A stretch of 64,000 bases of DNA from a virus. Both the position numbers and the translations under genes were made by a program. Positions 10,001 through 17,740 of the stretch are shown here, in pieces; the stretch's first letter is position 1, and the number at the start of each line of letters is the position of its first letter. Below the pieces are notes generated by a model. The model saw only the letters and a program-made list of their open reading frames with translations, was not told the DNA's origin and did not search any database. The DNA lies in IMG/VR virus record IMGVR_UViG_3300023116_000031, positions 1 through 64,000 of that record. One strand, 5' to 3'.

Positions 10001-10962
10001 GTTGCTGTGTCTGGGTCGGCCGTCGTATTGAGGCTGATAGTAACACCATCTCCGCCTCTCAGATCCAGTCGGTTGTTTCCATCTCCTGTTGCAACACCTT
10101 CAACATAAATTTCATCAGCGTTGACATTGCCTGCTTCCATATTCGTCGCGACCCCGGCTTCGCACTTCTTCATGTTCGTGCCGTCATACCAAATGCCAGC
10201 CACTATTTCGCCCGCCCCTGTGTTAGTGCCGCAGGTGAAGCCTGGGACCCCTGCCGAAATCGCAATACCAGCCCCGCTCAGTGTAAGCAATCCGCTCGAT
10301 GTTATGGATGTTAGTGTTCCCACTTCAACAATGCTATTTGAGTCGAAAAATGCTGTGACAGCACTACCACTGGAATCGAAGCCGATGTTGATATTAGGTG
10401 ATGTAAGCACACCAGTCTGGAAAATCGGATCTGCGACTTCCGCCGCGGCCCCGCCGTCCGAGCCGGCGGCACCCGGGTCAACGCTAACCGTCGATCCACC
10501 AGCCGCTACAGGTTGACACTCCCACCCATTCGTTGTGTCCCATTGGAGGACATCATTATCGAAGCAGGTTCGCAGTAGAGACAGATTAGTAGCATCGAAC
10601 TCCAGACCAGGGCCTGTGCTATGGAGTGTGATGTTGAGCGTAACGGTGTCCGGGTTTGGAACCGTATCAAGATCAAGCTCAATACCATTACCATCCAAGA
10701 AGTTCACGGTGGAATCGGGTGTGACAGTACCATTAATTTGAACAGCATCACCACCACCAGAAGTTAGCGAATTAACATCAGTTTTTATGGAATTAAGAAC
10801 AGTATCAATCTGATTCATGTGTGTGGATGTGATGCGGTCACCTCGATTAAATCCGTTCGGTCTCCCATCAAACCCATCCCAAATAACAGTTGCAAAAGCC
10901 AGTCCGGGGAGTAGACTAAATACTGTCAGAAGCGCAAGTGCCAGAGGCATCGTTCGTCTCAT
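7045..10962 (-). CDS. Giant signal-peptide-bearing fibre / adhesin protein
   Basis: A 1305-residue protein starting with a typical Sec signal peptide (MRRTM, hydrophobic core to LPGLAFA). Next comes a Gly/Ser/Thr/Asn-rich beta-repeat region with recurring units such as DLDGPGTNWGITSAG, DIDVPSTNWSISSGG and DIDSPVEWSISDNG, then a C-terminal globular region from about 1190. The repeats look like trimeric fibre shafts. The ITSTHMNQI segment after the signal peptide recalls the start of the other giant fibre at 53.9 kb (ISSSEVNTN). It has GGAG upstream and a minus-strand late promoter at 10996, so it is a late gene. A signal peptide on a fibre-type phage protein is odd: it may be exported to the host surface. 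Low Cys; no depolymerase motif recognised. Confidence 0.8.
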   Translation of the reverse strand: MRRTMPLALALLTVFSLLPGLAFATVIWDGFDGRPNGFNRGDRITSTHMNQIDTVLNSIKTDVNSLTSGGGDAVQINGTVTPDSTVNFLDGNGIELDLDTVPNPDTVTLNITLHSTGPGLEFDATNLSLLRTCFDNDVLQWDTTNGWECQPVAAGGSTVSVDPGAAGSDGGAAAEVADPIFQTGVLTSPNINIGFDSSGSAVTAFFDSNSIVEVGTLTSITSSGLLTLSGAGIAISAGVPGFTCGTNTGAGEIVAGIWYDGTNMKKCEAGVATNMEAGNVNADEIYVEGVATGDGNNRLDLRGGDGVTISLNTTADPDTATFAVDLNGAVDGVGSNSNLSGLEFTQSGELAILQGCSNGDTIAWNETSSLWQCGARTVGSSSIQVDSSGTIIQSADLQDTSTVNVTDTSGVVTFDVIGTGITSLGSLTTELVVSNLGAEFVAGELTNCNTFDNANGGIFYNDSEGKFKKCEDNVLSDLAPDVNNISAAVNITGTTTSATSLLDLIPSLDSGGSGAAGQPAFRIYGFNPVSGGGGATVDTTNTVFDVFHNGSVRVTNNLTGFPDPTKGVGTSNWVIPPSGAAQFQSLSDTDGPGDNWSIAPGGTAIFQGTTVSSLTVLGVSDIDSAVVGGADFTDRFFTPTVEIYSGVANEVGLVVASREGTDANPVFVISEDRTDPASTGNPIQMFDTGLIYAEALRDRSNAYASGGNWEITAGGEGKFKDITNTGALTNTGALTQNGGNATLTSGATELFTIGDGTALAGKAEIGGTQDQPQLVVQGHSTQTDSVFVVEDNAGTELFNVDADGAVYAQSIGDIDVPSTNWSISSGGVGSLKSLTDIDSPVEWSISDNGSAAFDGTLSVGDDIAGRTGKVEIGGQSTVTQLIVRGADGQPGVAGNPLLDLITFAGASVFKAWADGEVRTQAIQDLDGPGTNWGITSAGAITGTSVNTPSLTSTQTITHSGGNASLATAATNRLIVGAGTSTDGKVKIKGDDRTIASLLVEAPPVGVDMAPVVHVQRDGGSLDLLRLDQSGQLFVEAIKDEDTASSNWSVDVNGNALFNNIDVTSKLTAAGSLNYDIDTFDGATDYAGDPGSGSTTLDASFSTLCTGVSDPDYCQLTIGVGRDVSTFPEIKIYDGVSTDGSTSTHYIEFNGGTAGPVTLRAGSNGANLDLGSGTIRGNVDVRYLDYGDGSEDIPIPFANGQWYFIDTRGSGPFVLPDSSTLSDGANLCIHGLYATDFTIQTGASHAPIFFNGTLFETPGGGTVSPTISGQAGLSSFICMMLINPTSLQPTWYVLGRDGTYIGANGS

Positions 10963-10995
10963 GTTTGAAATCTCCTTGCGTAAAAGTGCTGTCCC

Positions 10996-11003
10996 TATTT
11001 ATG
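10996..11003 (-). promoter_or_regulatory. T4-type late promoter
   Basis: CATAAATA on the minus strand, followed by GGG, 34 bases before the giant fibre start at 10962, with an AAGGAG site in between. It matches the T4 late consensus TATAAATA at seven of eight positions. Confidence 0.8.
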
Positions 11004-11020
11004 CGAACAGAGAGCCGAGT

Positions 11021-11161
11021 ATGCCTAAGACAAATCGTATACGAGAGTCCATTCTTACCGAGAAAGAGATTGAGATCGTTCCTGTTCGAGATAAGATCAT
11101 GGATCAACTTGACATAGCAGAAGATAATATACTGGAGATCACCGATGAAGAACAAGATTGA
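11021..11161 (+). CDS. Small acidic hypothetical protein (46 aa)
   Basis: ATG at 11021 preceded by an AGAGCCGAG stretch that may serve as a weak ribosome site. The product is charged (Glu/Asp/Arg), probably helical, ending EITDEEQD, with no recognised domain. Its 3' end overlaps the next gene by 17 bases, indicating coupling. It is the first plus-strand gene after the divergent junction with the fibre gene. Confidence 0.55.
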   Translation: MPKTNRIRESILTEKEIEIVPVRDKIMDQLDIAEDNILEITDEEQD

Positions 11162-11522
11162 TGACATTCTGGCTGGCTATGACGACGGCGACTTTTCGTT
11201 TGAGGCTATCGACCTGCCTGATCCTCCAGAAATCGAAGATCGTGAGCCATTTATTGCTGCTCCCCCCATGTCTACCGAACACCTTGAGGACATGATCGGT
11301 CAACTGAACGATCGACTGGATTCCATGCAATCTCACCTTGAGGGTGCAACACCAGAATATCAGAGAGACATGAAGTCTCTCGAACAGCTCATTATGCCTT
11401 TGTTAGTCAAGCTATCCAAAGGGGATCAAGAATACATTAAGTGGCCCAATCGACAAGATCAGGTCAAGAATCAAATGCAACGCATTCTAGCCATTACACG
11501 GAAGTATATAGTAGAGGAGTAG
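11145..11522 (+). CDS. Conserved T4-like hypothetical protein
   Basis: 125 residues. An acidic N-terminal half (DDILAGYDDGDFSFEAIDLPDPPE) is followed by a helical coiled-coil-like centre and a basic C-terminal segment with EYIKWPNRQDQVKNQ. The KWPNR segment resembles conserved T4-like phage proteins whose role I cannot name. It overlaps the upstream small gene and is followed after 2 bases by the CTS-bearing gene at 11525. Confidence 0.7.
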   Translation: MKNKIDDILAGYDDGDFSFEAIDLPDPPEIEDREPFIAAPPMSTEHLEDMIGQLNDRLDSMQSHLEGATPEYQRDMKSLEQLIMPLLVKLSKGDQEYIKWPNRQDQVKNQMQRILAITRKYIVEE

Positions 11523-11524
11523 GT

Positions 11525-12370
11525 ATGAAGTCTTTCAAAACTTTCATTACCGAGGCCGGCGCAAACTATGAGCGTCAAGAGAATGAACTAATCCGATCCA
11601 TCAAGGCAGCTTACAAGAAGAATGGTAGACGACCATTTACGCTGGTGGACAAGGAAGGTAAGCGCCTAAAGAACATCGTTGACGCAAAGAAGTTCGATGA
11701 TAAGGTTACCACAGGACATGAGCCATATACTGATGTCCAGCTCATCACAAGCACGGGTCGCAAGATCAACCTGTCGAACAAGGGAGACAGCGCACCATCT
11801 GTGGCTGGTGGTGGAATCGAAGGCCTTGAAGAGATTGTACCTGGGATCACCAAGAATCTCTGTGCAGCAGCGCGGAAGTGGTATAAAGCCAACGGATATA
11901 AGACGGGAGACTATGGCGTTGATCTGTTCGCGAAAGTCAATGAGGACGACAAGGAGAAGATCATCATCGGCACCAAGAAGATGGGCGGGCCCATTCACTA
12001 TATGTACGTTGGACCAATGGACGTAAAGTCTGACTGGGATGGTGAAGCAGGCGAGCTGACCGTCAATGGTAGAATGACCCCATCCAAGACATACGCTGCG
12101 AAGTACGAGATCCATTACCGCATTCGCCGCCGACGCAAGCATATGCGACTCGACCTTGAATCCAAGGATCGACGTGGTTATTACTCGCTACTCGCAACAC
12201 CACAGGACATCGAAGTCAAAGATCCAAAGACGGGTAAAATGAAGTTCAACGAGAAGAAGTATGGAACAGAGGGCAAGAAAGAGTGGAATGCGAAGCCGAA
12301 GCGAGAAGTGAATCGCCGCATCGTCATTTCTAAAGCACCACCCAAGAACGCCAACATCGTAGTATTCTAA
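11525..12370 (+). CDS. Putative packaged internal protein with LSNKGDSAPSVAGGG domain
   Basis: 281 residues from the ATG at 11525 (GAGGAGTAGGT just upstream). The N-terminus MKSFKTFITEAG closely resembles the T4 capsid targeting sequence of internal proteins (MKTYQEFIAEA), which the prohead protease cuts after Glu. The body has DVQLITSTGRKINLSNKG followed by SAPSVAGGG, an order (D - x - beta - xK) that recalls PD-(D/E)xK nucleases. GGPIHYMYVGPMDV follows, then a basic C-terminus. The same core recurs in the protein at 43500. Likely packaged; the nuclease assignment is tentative. Confidence 0.7.
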   Translation: MKSFKTFITEAGANYERQENELIRSIKAAYKKNGRRPFTLVDKEGKRLKNIVDAKKFDDKVTTGHEPYTDVQLITSTGRKINLSNKGDSAPSVAGGGIEGLEEIVPGITKNLCAAARKWYKANGYKTGDYGVDLFAKVNEDDKEKIIIGTKKMGGPIHYMYVGPMDVKSDWDGEAGELTVNGRMTPSKTYAAKYEIHYRIRRRRKHMRLDLESKDRRGYYSLLATPQDIEVKDPKTGKMKFNEKKYGTEGKKEWNAKPKREVNRRIVISKAPPKNANIVVF

Positions 12371-12382
12371 TGGAGAGATGAC

Positions 12383-12547
12383 ATGACTTGGAGCAAGTTC
12401 AAAAGCGATTTGAGCGAGAGTTTCATTCTCGGTATGTTTGGATTTGCTATCGGGCTTGCGCTTCTGATCATATATATTCCGTATTTCATATTCTATGATG
12501 TACCACGCACAATAGACAAACTAATAACTCGACTGGTGAGAGGATGA
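12383..12547 (+). CDS. Small single-pass membrane protein (54 aa)
   Basis: ATG at 12383 with GGAGAG eight bases upstream. A charged N-terminus (MTWSKFKSDLSES) precedes a long hydrophobic helix (about residues 14-38, GMFGFAIGLALLIIYIPYFIF) and a short basic tail. It overlaps the start region of the next membrane-protein gene. Could be a holin-like or host-membrane factor; nothing more can be said. Confidence 0.6.
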   Translation: MTWSKFKSDLSESFILGMFGFAIGLALLIIYIPYFIFYDVPRTIDKLITRLVRG

Positions 12548-12549
12548 TA

Positions 12550-12876
12550 ATGAAGAGACTTGAGAGCTTTGCTCATGTGATGATGGGATTTGGTGCTGGG
12601 CTGGTGAACCTTCGGCTGCTACTTAACATGCGTGAACTAAAACAACTGCCACCCGAGAACGACAAGAACCCTGTGTTATGGATACCATACATCGGAGAGA
12701 AGAACTGGGACTGGTGTAAAGCGTTTCGTGGCTCCGCATATGGTGGCAAGGAATACTGGTCAAAAGAAAGAGTGATGGACACACTCAACGACTCGTGGGA
12801 GTATCGTGTAGGGGAAACCATCTCTTGGTTCTTCGTGTTAGGTGGTGGCATGGCCATCGGAAAGTATCTGCTCTGA
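12550..12876 (+). CDS. Hypothetical membrane-associated protein
   Basis: About 108 residues from the ATG at 12550, chosen because AGAGG lies six bases before it; an in-frame ATG at 12544 has no space for a site. An N-terminal hydrophobic stretch (HVMMGFGAGLVNLRLLL) and a C-terminal one (ISWFFVLGGGMAIGKYLL) flank a Trp-rich soluble middle, suggesting two membrane contacts. It follows another small membrane protein and precedes the secreted paralogue pair. No family recognised. Confidence 0.65.
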   Translation: MKRLESFAHVMMGFGAGLVNLRLLLNMRELKQLPPENDKNPVLWIPYIGEKNWDWCKAFRGSAYGGKEYWSKERVMDTLNDSWEYRVGETISWFFVLGGGMAIGKYLL

Positions 12877-12886
12877 GGAGACAACA

Positions 12887-13759
12887 ATGTATCGTATCAT
12901 CATTACAATCGTGGCTGTATTGCTTTTCGTGTCACCATCACAGGCTGTTAAGGTAGATCAGGGTGGTAAGGTTCTGAACGAACATGCAGTTCAGATCGGT
13001 GGCAAGCGATCACCATTAGGGTCAAATGCTCCTGTTCAATCATCTGCTGGCACTTTCTATGGTGTTAGTTTTGCTCCAGCTTACACACCTGCATGTGCAT
13101 CACCATATAGCGGATTTCCGATTGATTTTGAGGGATCTGGAACTTGTGCTGCTCAAGAGGCCCAAATCACATTCGCCACGAGCGGCACCGATTGTGACTA
13201 CACAACAACTGTGCTGGAGGGATCGGAGTCTGCTTATCTAAATGGACAAGAACTTAGAATGCTACTTGGAGGAGTGGCAACTGACTATAAATCGGCTAAG
13301 ACTCGAATGGCATGGAGATATAGATATGTCACTGAACCCAATAATAATCGTCTTTTCGTTCAGCCCATGAATGGAGCTACCGTGACTCCAGTTTCATGTA
13401 CCTCAAGTCATTGTATGAAACTATACAGTCTTGTTAGTAGCCCGAACATACAATATAGATTTTATGATACTGAAGGCGCCCCTCCTTACTTCAGCTCGAC
13501 TAGCACAGGTAGTTCACTCGTAACTGGAACAACGTATCTAATGTGCTATGAATATGATCCATCGGTTGATACATCTTGGTTCTTCGTTGATGAGGTAGAC
13601 GGAGAATGGTGCGCTGGAGCCTATGCTTCTTTGAACTGGGCAGGGAATGGCGCAAATGTCGCTGTCACCGACTTTAACGCATTTGGTATCACAGCAGATT
13701 TTGGTGCCAATCTATATGAAGCTATTGTTGATGAGATCACAGCTTGTGATGCTCCATAA
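12887..13759 (+). CDS. Signal-peptide-bearing lectin-like protein, paralogue 1
   Basis: 290 residues from the ATG at 12887 (GAGGAG upstream). A signal peptide (MYRIIITIVAVLLFVSPSQA) is followed by a conserved module ending QSSAGTFYGVSF. A variable beta-rich C-terminal domain of about 200 residues has paired cysteines (CTSSHC, EWCAG, ITACDAP) and the look of a LamG/concanavalin-type jelly roll. Cysteine pairs and the signal peptide suggest oxidative folding outside the cytoplasm. The next gene is a tandem copy. Possible exported adhesin or decoy; not a recognised tail protein. Confidence 0.75.
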   Translation: MYRIIITIVAVLLFVSPSQAVKVDQGGKVLNEHAVQIGGKRSPLGSNAPVQSSAGTFYGVSFAPAYTPACASPYSGFPIDFEGSGTCAAQEAQITFATSGTDCDYTTTVLEGSESAYLNGQELRMLLGGVATDYKSAKTRMAWRYRYVTEPNNNRLFVQPMNGATVTPVSCTSSHCMKLYSLVSSPNIQYRFYDTEGAPPYFSSTSTGSSLVTGTTYLMCYEYDPSVDTSWFFVDEVDGEWCAGAYASLNWAGNGANVAVTDFNAFGITADFGANLYEAIVDEITACDAP

Positions 13760-13779
13760 CACATTTTAAGGAGATACTA

Positions 13780-14628
13780 ATGTATCGTATCATTTTTACA
13801 ATCGTGGCTGTATTGCTTTTCGTGGGCCCTTCGCAAGCTGTTAAGGTAGAGCAAGGCGGTAAGGTTCTGACTGAGCATGTAGTCCAAATGGGAGGCAAAC
13901 GATCACCATTAGGGCCAAATGCTCCTGTTCAATCATCTGCTGGCACTTTCTATGGTGTTAGTTTTGTCACAGAAACCCCAGCATGTGCATCACCATTCAC
14001 CAACTTCCCTATGACGTTTGAAGGAACCGGAACTTGTGTTTCCCAAGAAGCTGCAATATCCACTGTCACCGGTACTGGAACAAACTGTGATTACACTGGG
14101 GTCGTGTTGCAAGGATCTGAATCAGCACAAATTAACAGTGATGGAACTAACTTATGGTCCTCTATAAACGCAACTCAATCGTTTTCTGCACAGAATGGCA
14201 ATATAAGAGCAGCGTTCTATTATCATGTAGAGAACTGGCCTCTCTCAGCCAGACAATTTTTCAACTTCACAAAGGGAACGATAGGTCAATGGCCTTATAT
14301 CTATCAGTATCCAGGCGTTGGCGCAGGCACAGGCACGATGCGAATTTTTGATCTTGGTGGAGATTCACAAATTGTGGTAGTCGCAAACATAAGCCTTAAC
14401 ACAACTTACAAAGTGTGTATAGATTTTAACAATCCAACCGACCTGTTCACAGTTTATGTTGATGCTGTTGATGGTGAATGGTGTACCGGAGCTGTAGGAA
14501 CGAACTCTACACAAGGAGTGAATTTATCACCCGATATTGACGGCTTCTTGCTATCAGCATTCAGTAACAATGATGGAAATCAAGGAAAAACATGGGTGAC
14601 TGACGAGATTTCCGTTTGTAATTTCTAA
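13780..14628 (+). CDS. Signal-peptide-bearing lectin-like protein, paralogue 2
   Basis: 282 residues, ATG at 13780 after AAGGAG. The first ~65 residues, including the signal peptide and the KRSPLGPNAPVQSSAGTF segment, are nearly identical to the gene upstream even in nucleotide sequence. The C-terminal domain has diverged but keeps the same order of features: acidic CDFNNP-like strands, VDGEWCTGA and a final ISVCNF. This points to a recent duplication with diversification of the exposed domain. It ends just before a late promoter and hairpin. Confidence 0.75.
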   Translation: MYRIIFTIVAVLLFVGPSQAVKVEQGGKVLTEHVVQMGGKRSPLGPNAPVQSSAGTFYGVSFVTETPACASPFTNFPMTFEGTGTCVSQEAAISTVTGTGTNCDYTGVVLQGSESAQINSDGTNLWSSINATQSFSAQNGNIRAAFYYHVENWPLSARQFFNFTKGTIGQWPYIYQYPGVGAGTGTMRIFDLGGDSQIVVVANISLNTTYKVCIDFNNPTDLFTVYVDAVDGEWCTGAVGTNSTQGVNLSPDIDGFLLSAFSNNDGNQGKTWVTDEISVCNF

Positions 14629-14651
14629 TGATACCCCAACGTGAGAATCGA

Positions 14652-14658
14652 CTAAATA
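14652..14658 (+). promoter_or_regulatory. T4-type late promoter (CTAAATA)
   Basis: ACTAAATAG, matching the late consensus in its AAATA core, 64 bases before the membrane protein at 14722. It is nested between GTGAGA and TCTCAC arms that could pair. Confidence 0.6.
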
Positions 14659-14659
14659 G

Positions 14660-14693
14660 AAGCAGCATTTAGGGAAAACTCCTAATGCTGCTG
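14660..14693 (+). other. Leader hairpin after late promoter
   Basis: AGCAGCATTTAGG pairs with CCTAATGCTGCT around a short A-rich loop, with one bulge. It lies in the untranslated leader between the late promoter and the ribosome site (AAGGA) of the next gene. It could protect the 5' end or influence translation. Confidence 0.55.
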
Positions 14694-14721
14694 CTCGAAA
14701 CTCTCACGCAAGGATCAAAAA

Positions 14722-15057
14722 ATGGATGCCGAACCCGTCAACTATGTAACTGCACAAATAGCAATGGCTCCATACTACTTGGAGGGAGTGGCCGCAGTTG
14801 GAACGGTGTTCGCAGGAGCAATCTATCGTCTATGGCAGCGTGTTGACCATGACCACAAAGTCACAAAGGTCGAACTTCAGAAGTGTCTTGATGAGCATAG
14901 TCTGACAAAGCAAGAGATGTCTGACATTCGCGAAGAGCTTGGCTTTGTACGCGGGCGCCAAGACGGCATCGAAGATATGTCACGCAATGTGCTGGATACC
15001 ATCGCACGCGGAAATTGTGCGAGAATGGATAGCGGCACATCACCAAAAAACGACTAA
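14722..15057 (+). CDS. Membrane-anchored coiled-coil protein
   Basis: 111 residues. An N-terminal hydrophobic segment (about 15-35, YYLEGVAAVGTVFAGAIYRLW) is followed by a charged heptad-rich helix (about 40-95). The plan resembles Rz-like spanins or small holin-associated proteins, but there is no lipoprotein partner next to it. Its stop overlaps the stop of the convergent minus-strand gene. A late promoter and a leader hairpin precede it. Confidence 0.65.
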   Translation: MDAEPVNYVTAQIAMAPYYLEGVAAVGTVFAGAIYRLWQRVDHDHKVTKVELQKCLDEHSLTKQEMSDIREELGFVRGRQDGIEDMSRNVLDTIARGNCARMDSGTSPKND

Positions 15058-16049
15058 CGCACCGATCCTCGAATCTCACCACGGCGTCGAGCATCACCTA
15101 CTGCTCGTGTGAACTCGGATGCTGTGTCGTGATAACTGAATGTAAACTTATATTTCTTGGCCAATGCGAACATCATGCGATTGATGCTAAGTAGCACGTC
15201 AGGGTTCGTTTCAATCTCACTCACCCATGTCTTCTCACGGGGAAAGAACGCAGTGATAAAGTCACTGTAGAAACTATGGTTTCGATAGATGTAGAGGTGC
15301 TTGATGTCGAAGTTGTTGACCACAAGCTCATCCCAACTCTCATCGTATTCGTCTGGATTTCTATCATACGCAGCTTGCATAAGCTCTCTCGCGACGATCT
15401 TTTTGTGCTTCTTCATGAGTGCTTCGAGCCCATCAATGTATTCTCTAACGATCCGCCCCTTGATAGTCTTGACGTTTGTTGATTGGTTTCCAACCTTCAT
15501 GTTCCAGCCATAAACAGCGCCTTCAATGTCCTTCCACCGATTGTTGATTTCTCGACGATCCCGAGTGTCAGCCACATTCCACGCACTTGCGTCCATGCCT
15601 GCATACTTCGCAAGTAGTTCGAGTCGCAGACTCAAAATCTTGTCAATCACGTCACGCCCCGGACCATCCCAACTAAACACGTTCTGTGCAGCTACCCATC
15701 GTCTGCCATTACCATCCGGCTGCGACATAATGTCCTCTGGGTAGTCGATCAAAATGTCCGCATCAATGTCCGCAACGACACCACCTCTCGTCTGAACACC
15801 ACTCACCAGAGATGTCGCACCCATATGAGTGAACGCGCTGATGCTCTTTCTCTTGCCTTGGAGCTTGAAAAACTCCTTCATTTTTGAAGCATCCATCAAG
15901 TGTCGCACGCGATCACGAGGAACATTGCCCATGACACGTTTCATAATCGTCGAACTAACAGGCACAAACAAAGAGGAAGTAAAGATAAACTCGGTGACTT
16001 TCTTTGTCCACGCTGGCGCTTCTTCCAGATACTCATTAAATCCCTTCAT
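15054..16049 (-). CDS. Conserved T4-like late protein with CTS-like N-terminus
   Basis: 331 residues from the ATG at 16049, preceded by AGGAGAACTACCC; a longer reading from 16127 overlaps the upstream gene and lacks a site. The N-terminus MKGFNEYLEEAP resembles the T4 capsid targeting sequence. The body is a soluble alpha/beta protein (VVADIDADILIDYPED, EIETNPDVLLSINRM) with no motif I can assign. Probably packaged in the head; function unknown. The stop overlaps the convergent gene at 14722. Confidence 0.65.
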   Translation of the reverse strand: MKGFNEYLEEAPAWTKKVTEFIFTSSLFVPVSSTIMKRVMGNVPRDRVRHLMDASKMKEFFKLQGKRKSISAFTHMGATSLVSGVQTRGGVVADIDADILIDYPEDIMSQPDGNGRRWVAAQNVFSWDGPGRDVIDKILSLRLELLAKYAGMDASAWNVADTRDRREINNRWKDIEGAVYGWNMKVGNQSTNVKTIKGRIVREYIDGLEALMKKHKKIVARELMQAAYDRNPDEYDESWDELVVNNFDIKHLYIYRNHSFYSDFITAFFPREKTWVSEIETNPDVLLSINRMMFALAKKYKFTFSYHDTASEFTRAVGDARRRGEIRGSVR

Positions 16050-16060
16050 GGGTAGTTCTC

Positions 16061-16498
16061 CTAGTAGAAAATCTTGACCTGATCGTCTTTGGCTAAAGCC
16101 TTCAGCGTGCGAGACTTGTTCAACCATTTCTTGTTGTTGCCCTTTGTCATCACGTCATTGGTGAAGAATACACTTACGGGCGTATTCGCACCATAAGAAA
16201 CCGTCCCTTGCCCAAAGTCATCACCATCTGCGATTGCCATTCCACCACGATCCAACTTCAATCCAAGTTCGCCAGCAGCGACTTGTGCGTGTAGAGCAGA
16301 ACTCGCATTCCAAGCATAGAAATCACCAGCCGGGCTAATAATGAACCGCAGCTCGTCATATTTTTTGATAGCCGCTTCAAGCTCTCGTCGTGTCGGATTG
16401 ATTAGCCCATCCACAGTTCGAGCAGGTGCACCCGGCATACGAATATACATCAGGTCGCGCCGTTTTTCAGTCAACACATAACATCCAAACCGTTTCAT
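16061..16498 (-). CDS. Hypothetical protein
   Basis: 145 residues, alpha/beta, with a central FIISPAGDFYAWNASSALHAQ segment and a C-terminal SVFFTNDVMTKGNNKKW. It lies between the HAD-like gene, whose end overlaps its start by four bases (ATGA), and the CTS-like gene. I recognise no family; gene order suggests one late minus-strand operon. Confidence 0.65.
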   Translation of the reverse strand: MKRFGCYVLTEKRRDLMYIRMPGAPARTVDGLINPTRRELEAAIKKYDELRFIISPAGDFYAWNASSALHAQVAAGELGLKLDRGGMAIADGDDFGQGTVSYGANTPVSVFFTNDVMTKGNNKKWLNKSRTLKALAKDDQVKIFY

Positions 16499-17088
16499 CG
16501 CCCCACCCTCCGAATGGCTCCATTCACCACCAAATGCTTGCGAAACTCAATGCTCGTGAACTCCTTGGCCAGCTCATCCAGTATATTCACGTTGGGAGCA
16601 TGATCATCATAGATGCTCACCACCGAGGGAGAAAATCGCCCAATGAACTTGCGTATGATATAAGCCTTTCGCTCCTCGACTGTTCCACGCTTCAAATTGC
16701 CCGAAAGCTCAAGCCTCAAGTTCGGTGCATTGACACGAAGGCTATGATCCAACAGAGCATCCTTGAACAACCGATTGCTGTCAAACGAGGCCCGCGCTGT
16801 CAACAACACAACCATCGTATTCGAAGCCCTTAGCTGTTTTTTCACTCGCTCCAACGATCCCGAAATAGCCTCCGATGTCGCACGAAAGAAAGCAGCATTA
16901 CGAAACTGGCCATAGTCAAAAGTCTCACCCGGACCCAATCGGTAACTATTGTATTCTGCATTACTCAAAGCCCGAACCACACGCGAGCCCCGCATAACAT
17001 TCACCCGCGCACGAGTCCTAAAAATCGTGTCGTCAATATCCCAGAAGGAAAGGTGATCATAGCTGCGTCGCCCCTCGACTAACAACAT
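16495..17088 (-). CDS. HAD-like phosphatase / hydrolase
   Basis: 197 residues from the ATG at 17088, which overlaps the stop of the upstream small gene (TAGTGATG). FWDIDDTIFRT at about 16-26 matches the HAD motif I DxDxT. MVVLLTARA near 93-101 matches motif II (T). SIYDDHAPNV near 158-167 matches motif IV (DD). It is a single-domain size with a small helical cap between I and II. HAD proteins of this plan act as nucleotide or sugar phosphatases; T4-like phages carry several. Substrate unknown. Confidence 0.75.
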   Translation of the reverse strand: MLLVEGRRSYDHLSFWDIDDTIFRTRARVNVMRGSRVVRALSNAEYNSYRLGPGETFDYGQFRNAAFFRATSEAISGSLERVKKQLRASNTMVVLLTARASFDSNRLFKDALLDHSLRVNAPNLRLELSGNLKRGTVEERKAYIIRKFIGRFSPSVVSIYDDHAPNVNILDELAKEFTSIEFRKHLVVNGAIRRVGR

Positions 17089-17090
17089 CA

Positions 17091-17249
17091 CTATCTTCGC
17101 AACCTCCGAACCACAATACGATACCCAATCACCGCAAAGACAACCACAACCACCGCATACTCGTGACTAATAAGAAAGTCAAGGCCTGTGTCGATTACTC
17201 TCTCTACAGTCTTCAAAAGGTCTTTGGTAAACTTTGCTATTGCATCCAT
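17091..17249 (-). CDS. Small membrane protein (52 aa)
   Basis: Minus-strand ORF read from the ATG at 17249: MDAIAKFTKDLLKTVERV, then a hydrophobic helix (YAVVVVVFAVIGYRIVV) and an Arg-rich end. It lies 6 bases after the preceding small gene and 2 bases before the HAD-like gene, so it fits the operon. Amphipathic N-terminus plus one helix suggests a bitopic membrane peptide, perhaps holin-like. Confidence 0.6.
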   Translation of the reverse strand: MDAIAKFTKDLLKTVERVIDTGLDFLISHEYAVVVVVFAVIGYRIVVRRLRR

Positions 17250-17255
17250 TCCAGT

Positions 17256-17384
17256 CTACCTCTGATTCATCTTCCGTATTGTGGAAATCAGCCCAACCAA
17301 CAATGCTGTTGCTGTAGCCAATACAATAGCGATGTCATATTCAACTAACACATCATGGATGGTGTGAACGATCTCTTCTGACAT
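17256..17384 (-). CDS. Small membrane protein (42 aa)
   Basis: Minus-strand ORF from the ATG at 17384, with AAGGAGAAGGT directly upstream. Residues about 14-36 form a hydrophobic helix (EYDIAIVLATATALLVGLI), then a basic tail. First gene of the minus-strand late operon, 26 bases from its promoter. Function unknown. Confidence 0.65.
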   Translation of the reverse strand: MSEEIVHTIHDVLVEYDIAIVLATATALLVGLISTIRKMNQR

Positions 17385-17409
17385 TACCTTCTCCTTGTTA
17401 GGTTCCCCC

Positions 17410-17417
17410 TATTTATG
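17410..17417 (-). promoter_or_regulatory. T4-type late promoter
   Basis: Minus-strand CATAAATA followed by GGGGG, 26 bases before the start at 17384. Same form as the promoter at 10996. Confidence 0.8.
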
Positions 17418-17530
17418 CATGTTAGTTTAGCCGAAACCATGACACGTTGCGTCAAAAGGTCAAAAAAGCTATTCAAAAGAGATAGAAAAGAAGCCAAATC
17501 GTGTAGGAAGAGGTCAGGAACAGCAGCCAG

Positions 17531-17594
17531 GAACAGCCGATGTAGCGCGCGGAAGGACAGAAGAACAGCCGATGTAGCGCGCGAAGCGCGCGTA
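17531..17594. repeat. 21-bp direct repeat with GC-rich palindrome
   Basis: gaacagccgatgtagcgcgc plus g occurs at 17531-17551 and 17563-17583. The second copy runs into a palindrome, gtagcgcgc-gaa-gcgcgcgta (17574-17594). The palindrome recurs near 19721 and 19882. Confidence 0.8.
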
Positions 17595-17716
17595 AAGGTG
17601 TGCTAATCAGTCATCTCAGCCCGCGTGTCAAGGGCGGCTGCACGCCCTTCCCCTGCGGGGAAAATCCGCAGAATCAGCCGCAACCCCTTGATTTTGCTCC
17701 GCTTTTCAGCCGAACG

Positions 17717-17729
17717 TGACCCCGAGTCA
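17717..17729. promoter_or_regulatory. Candidate operator TGAC-N5-GTCA
   Basis: TGACCCCGAGTCA, a perfect 4+4 inverted repeat, 12 bases upstream of the -35 box at 17741. The surrounding gtgaccNcgagtcatctt is shared with the site at 26733, which also precedes a promoter. Confidence 0.6.
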
Positions 17730-17740
17730 TCTTTTACCCC

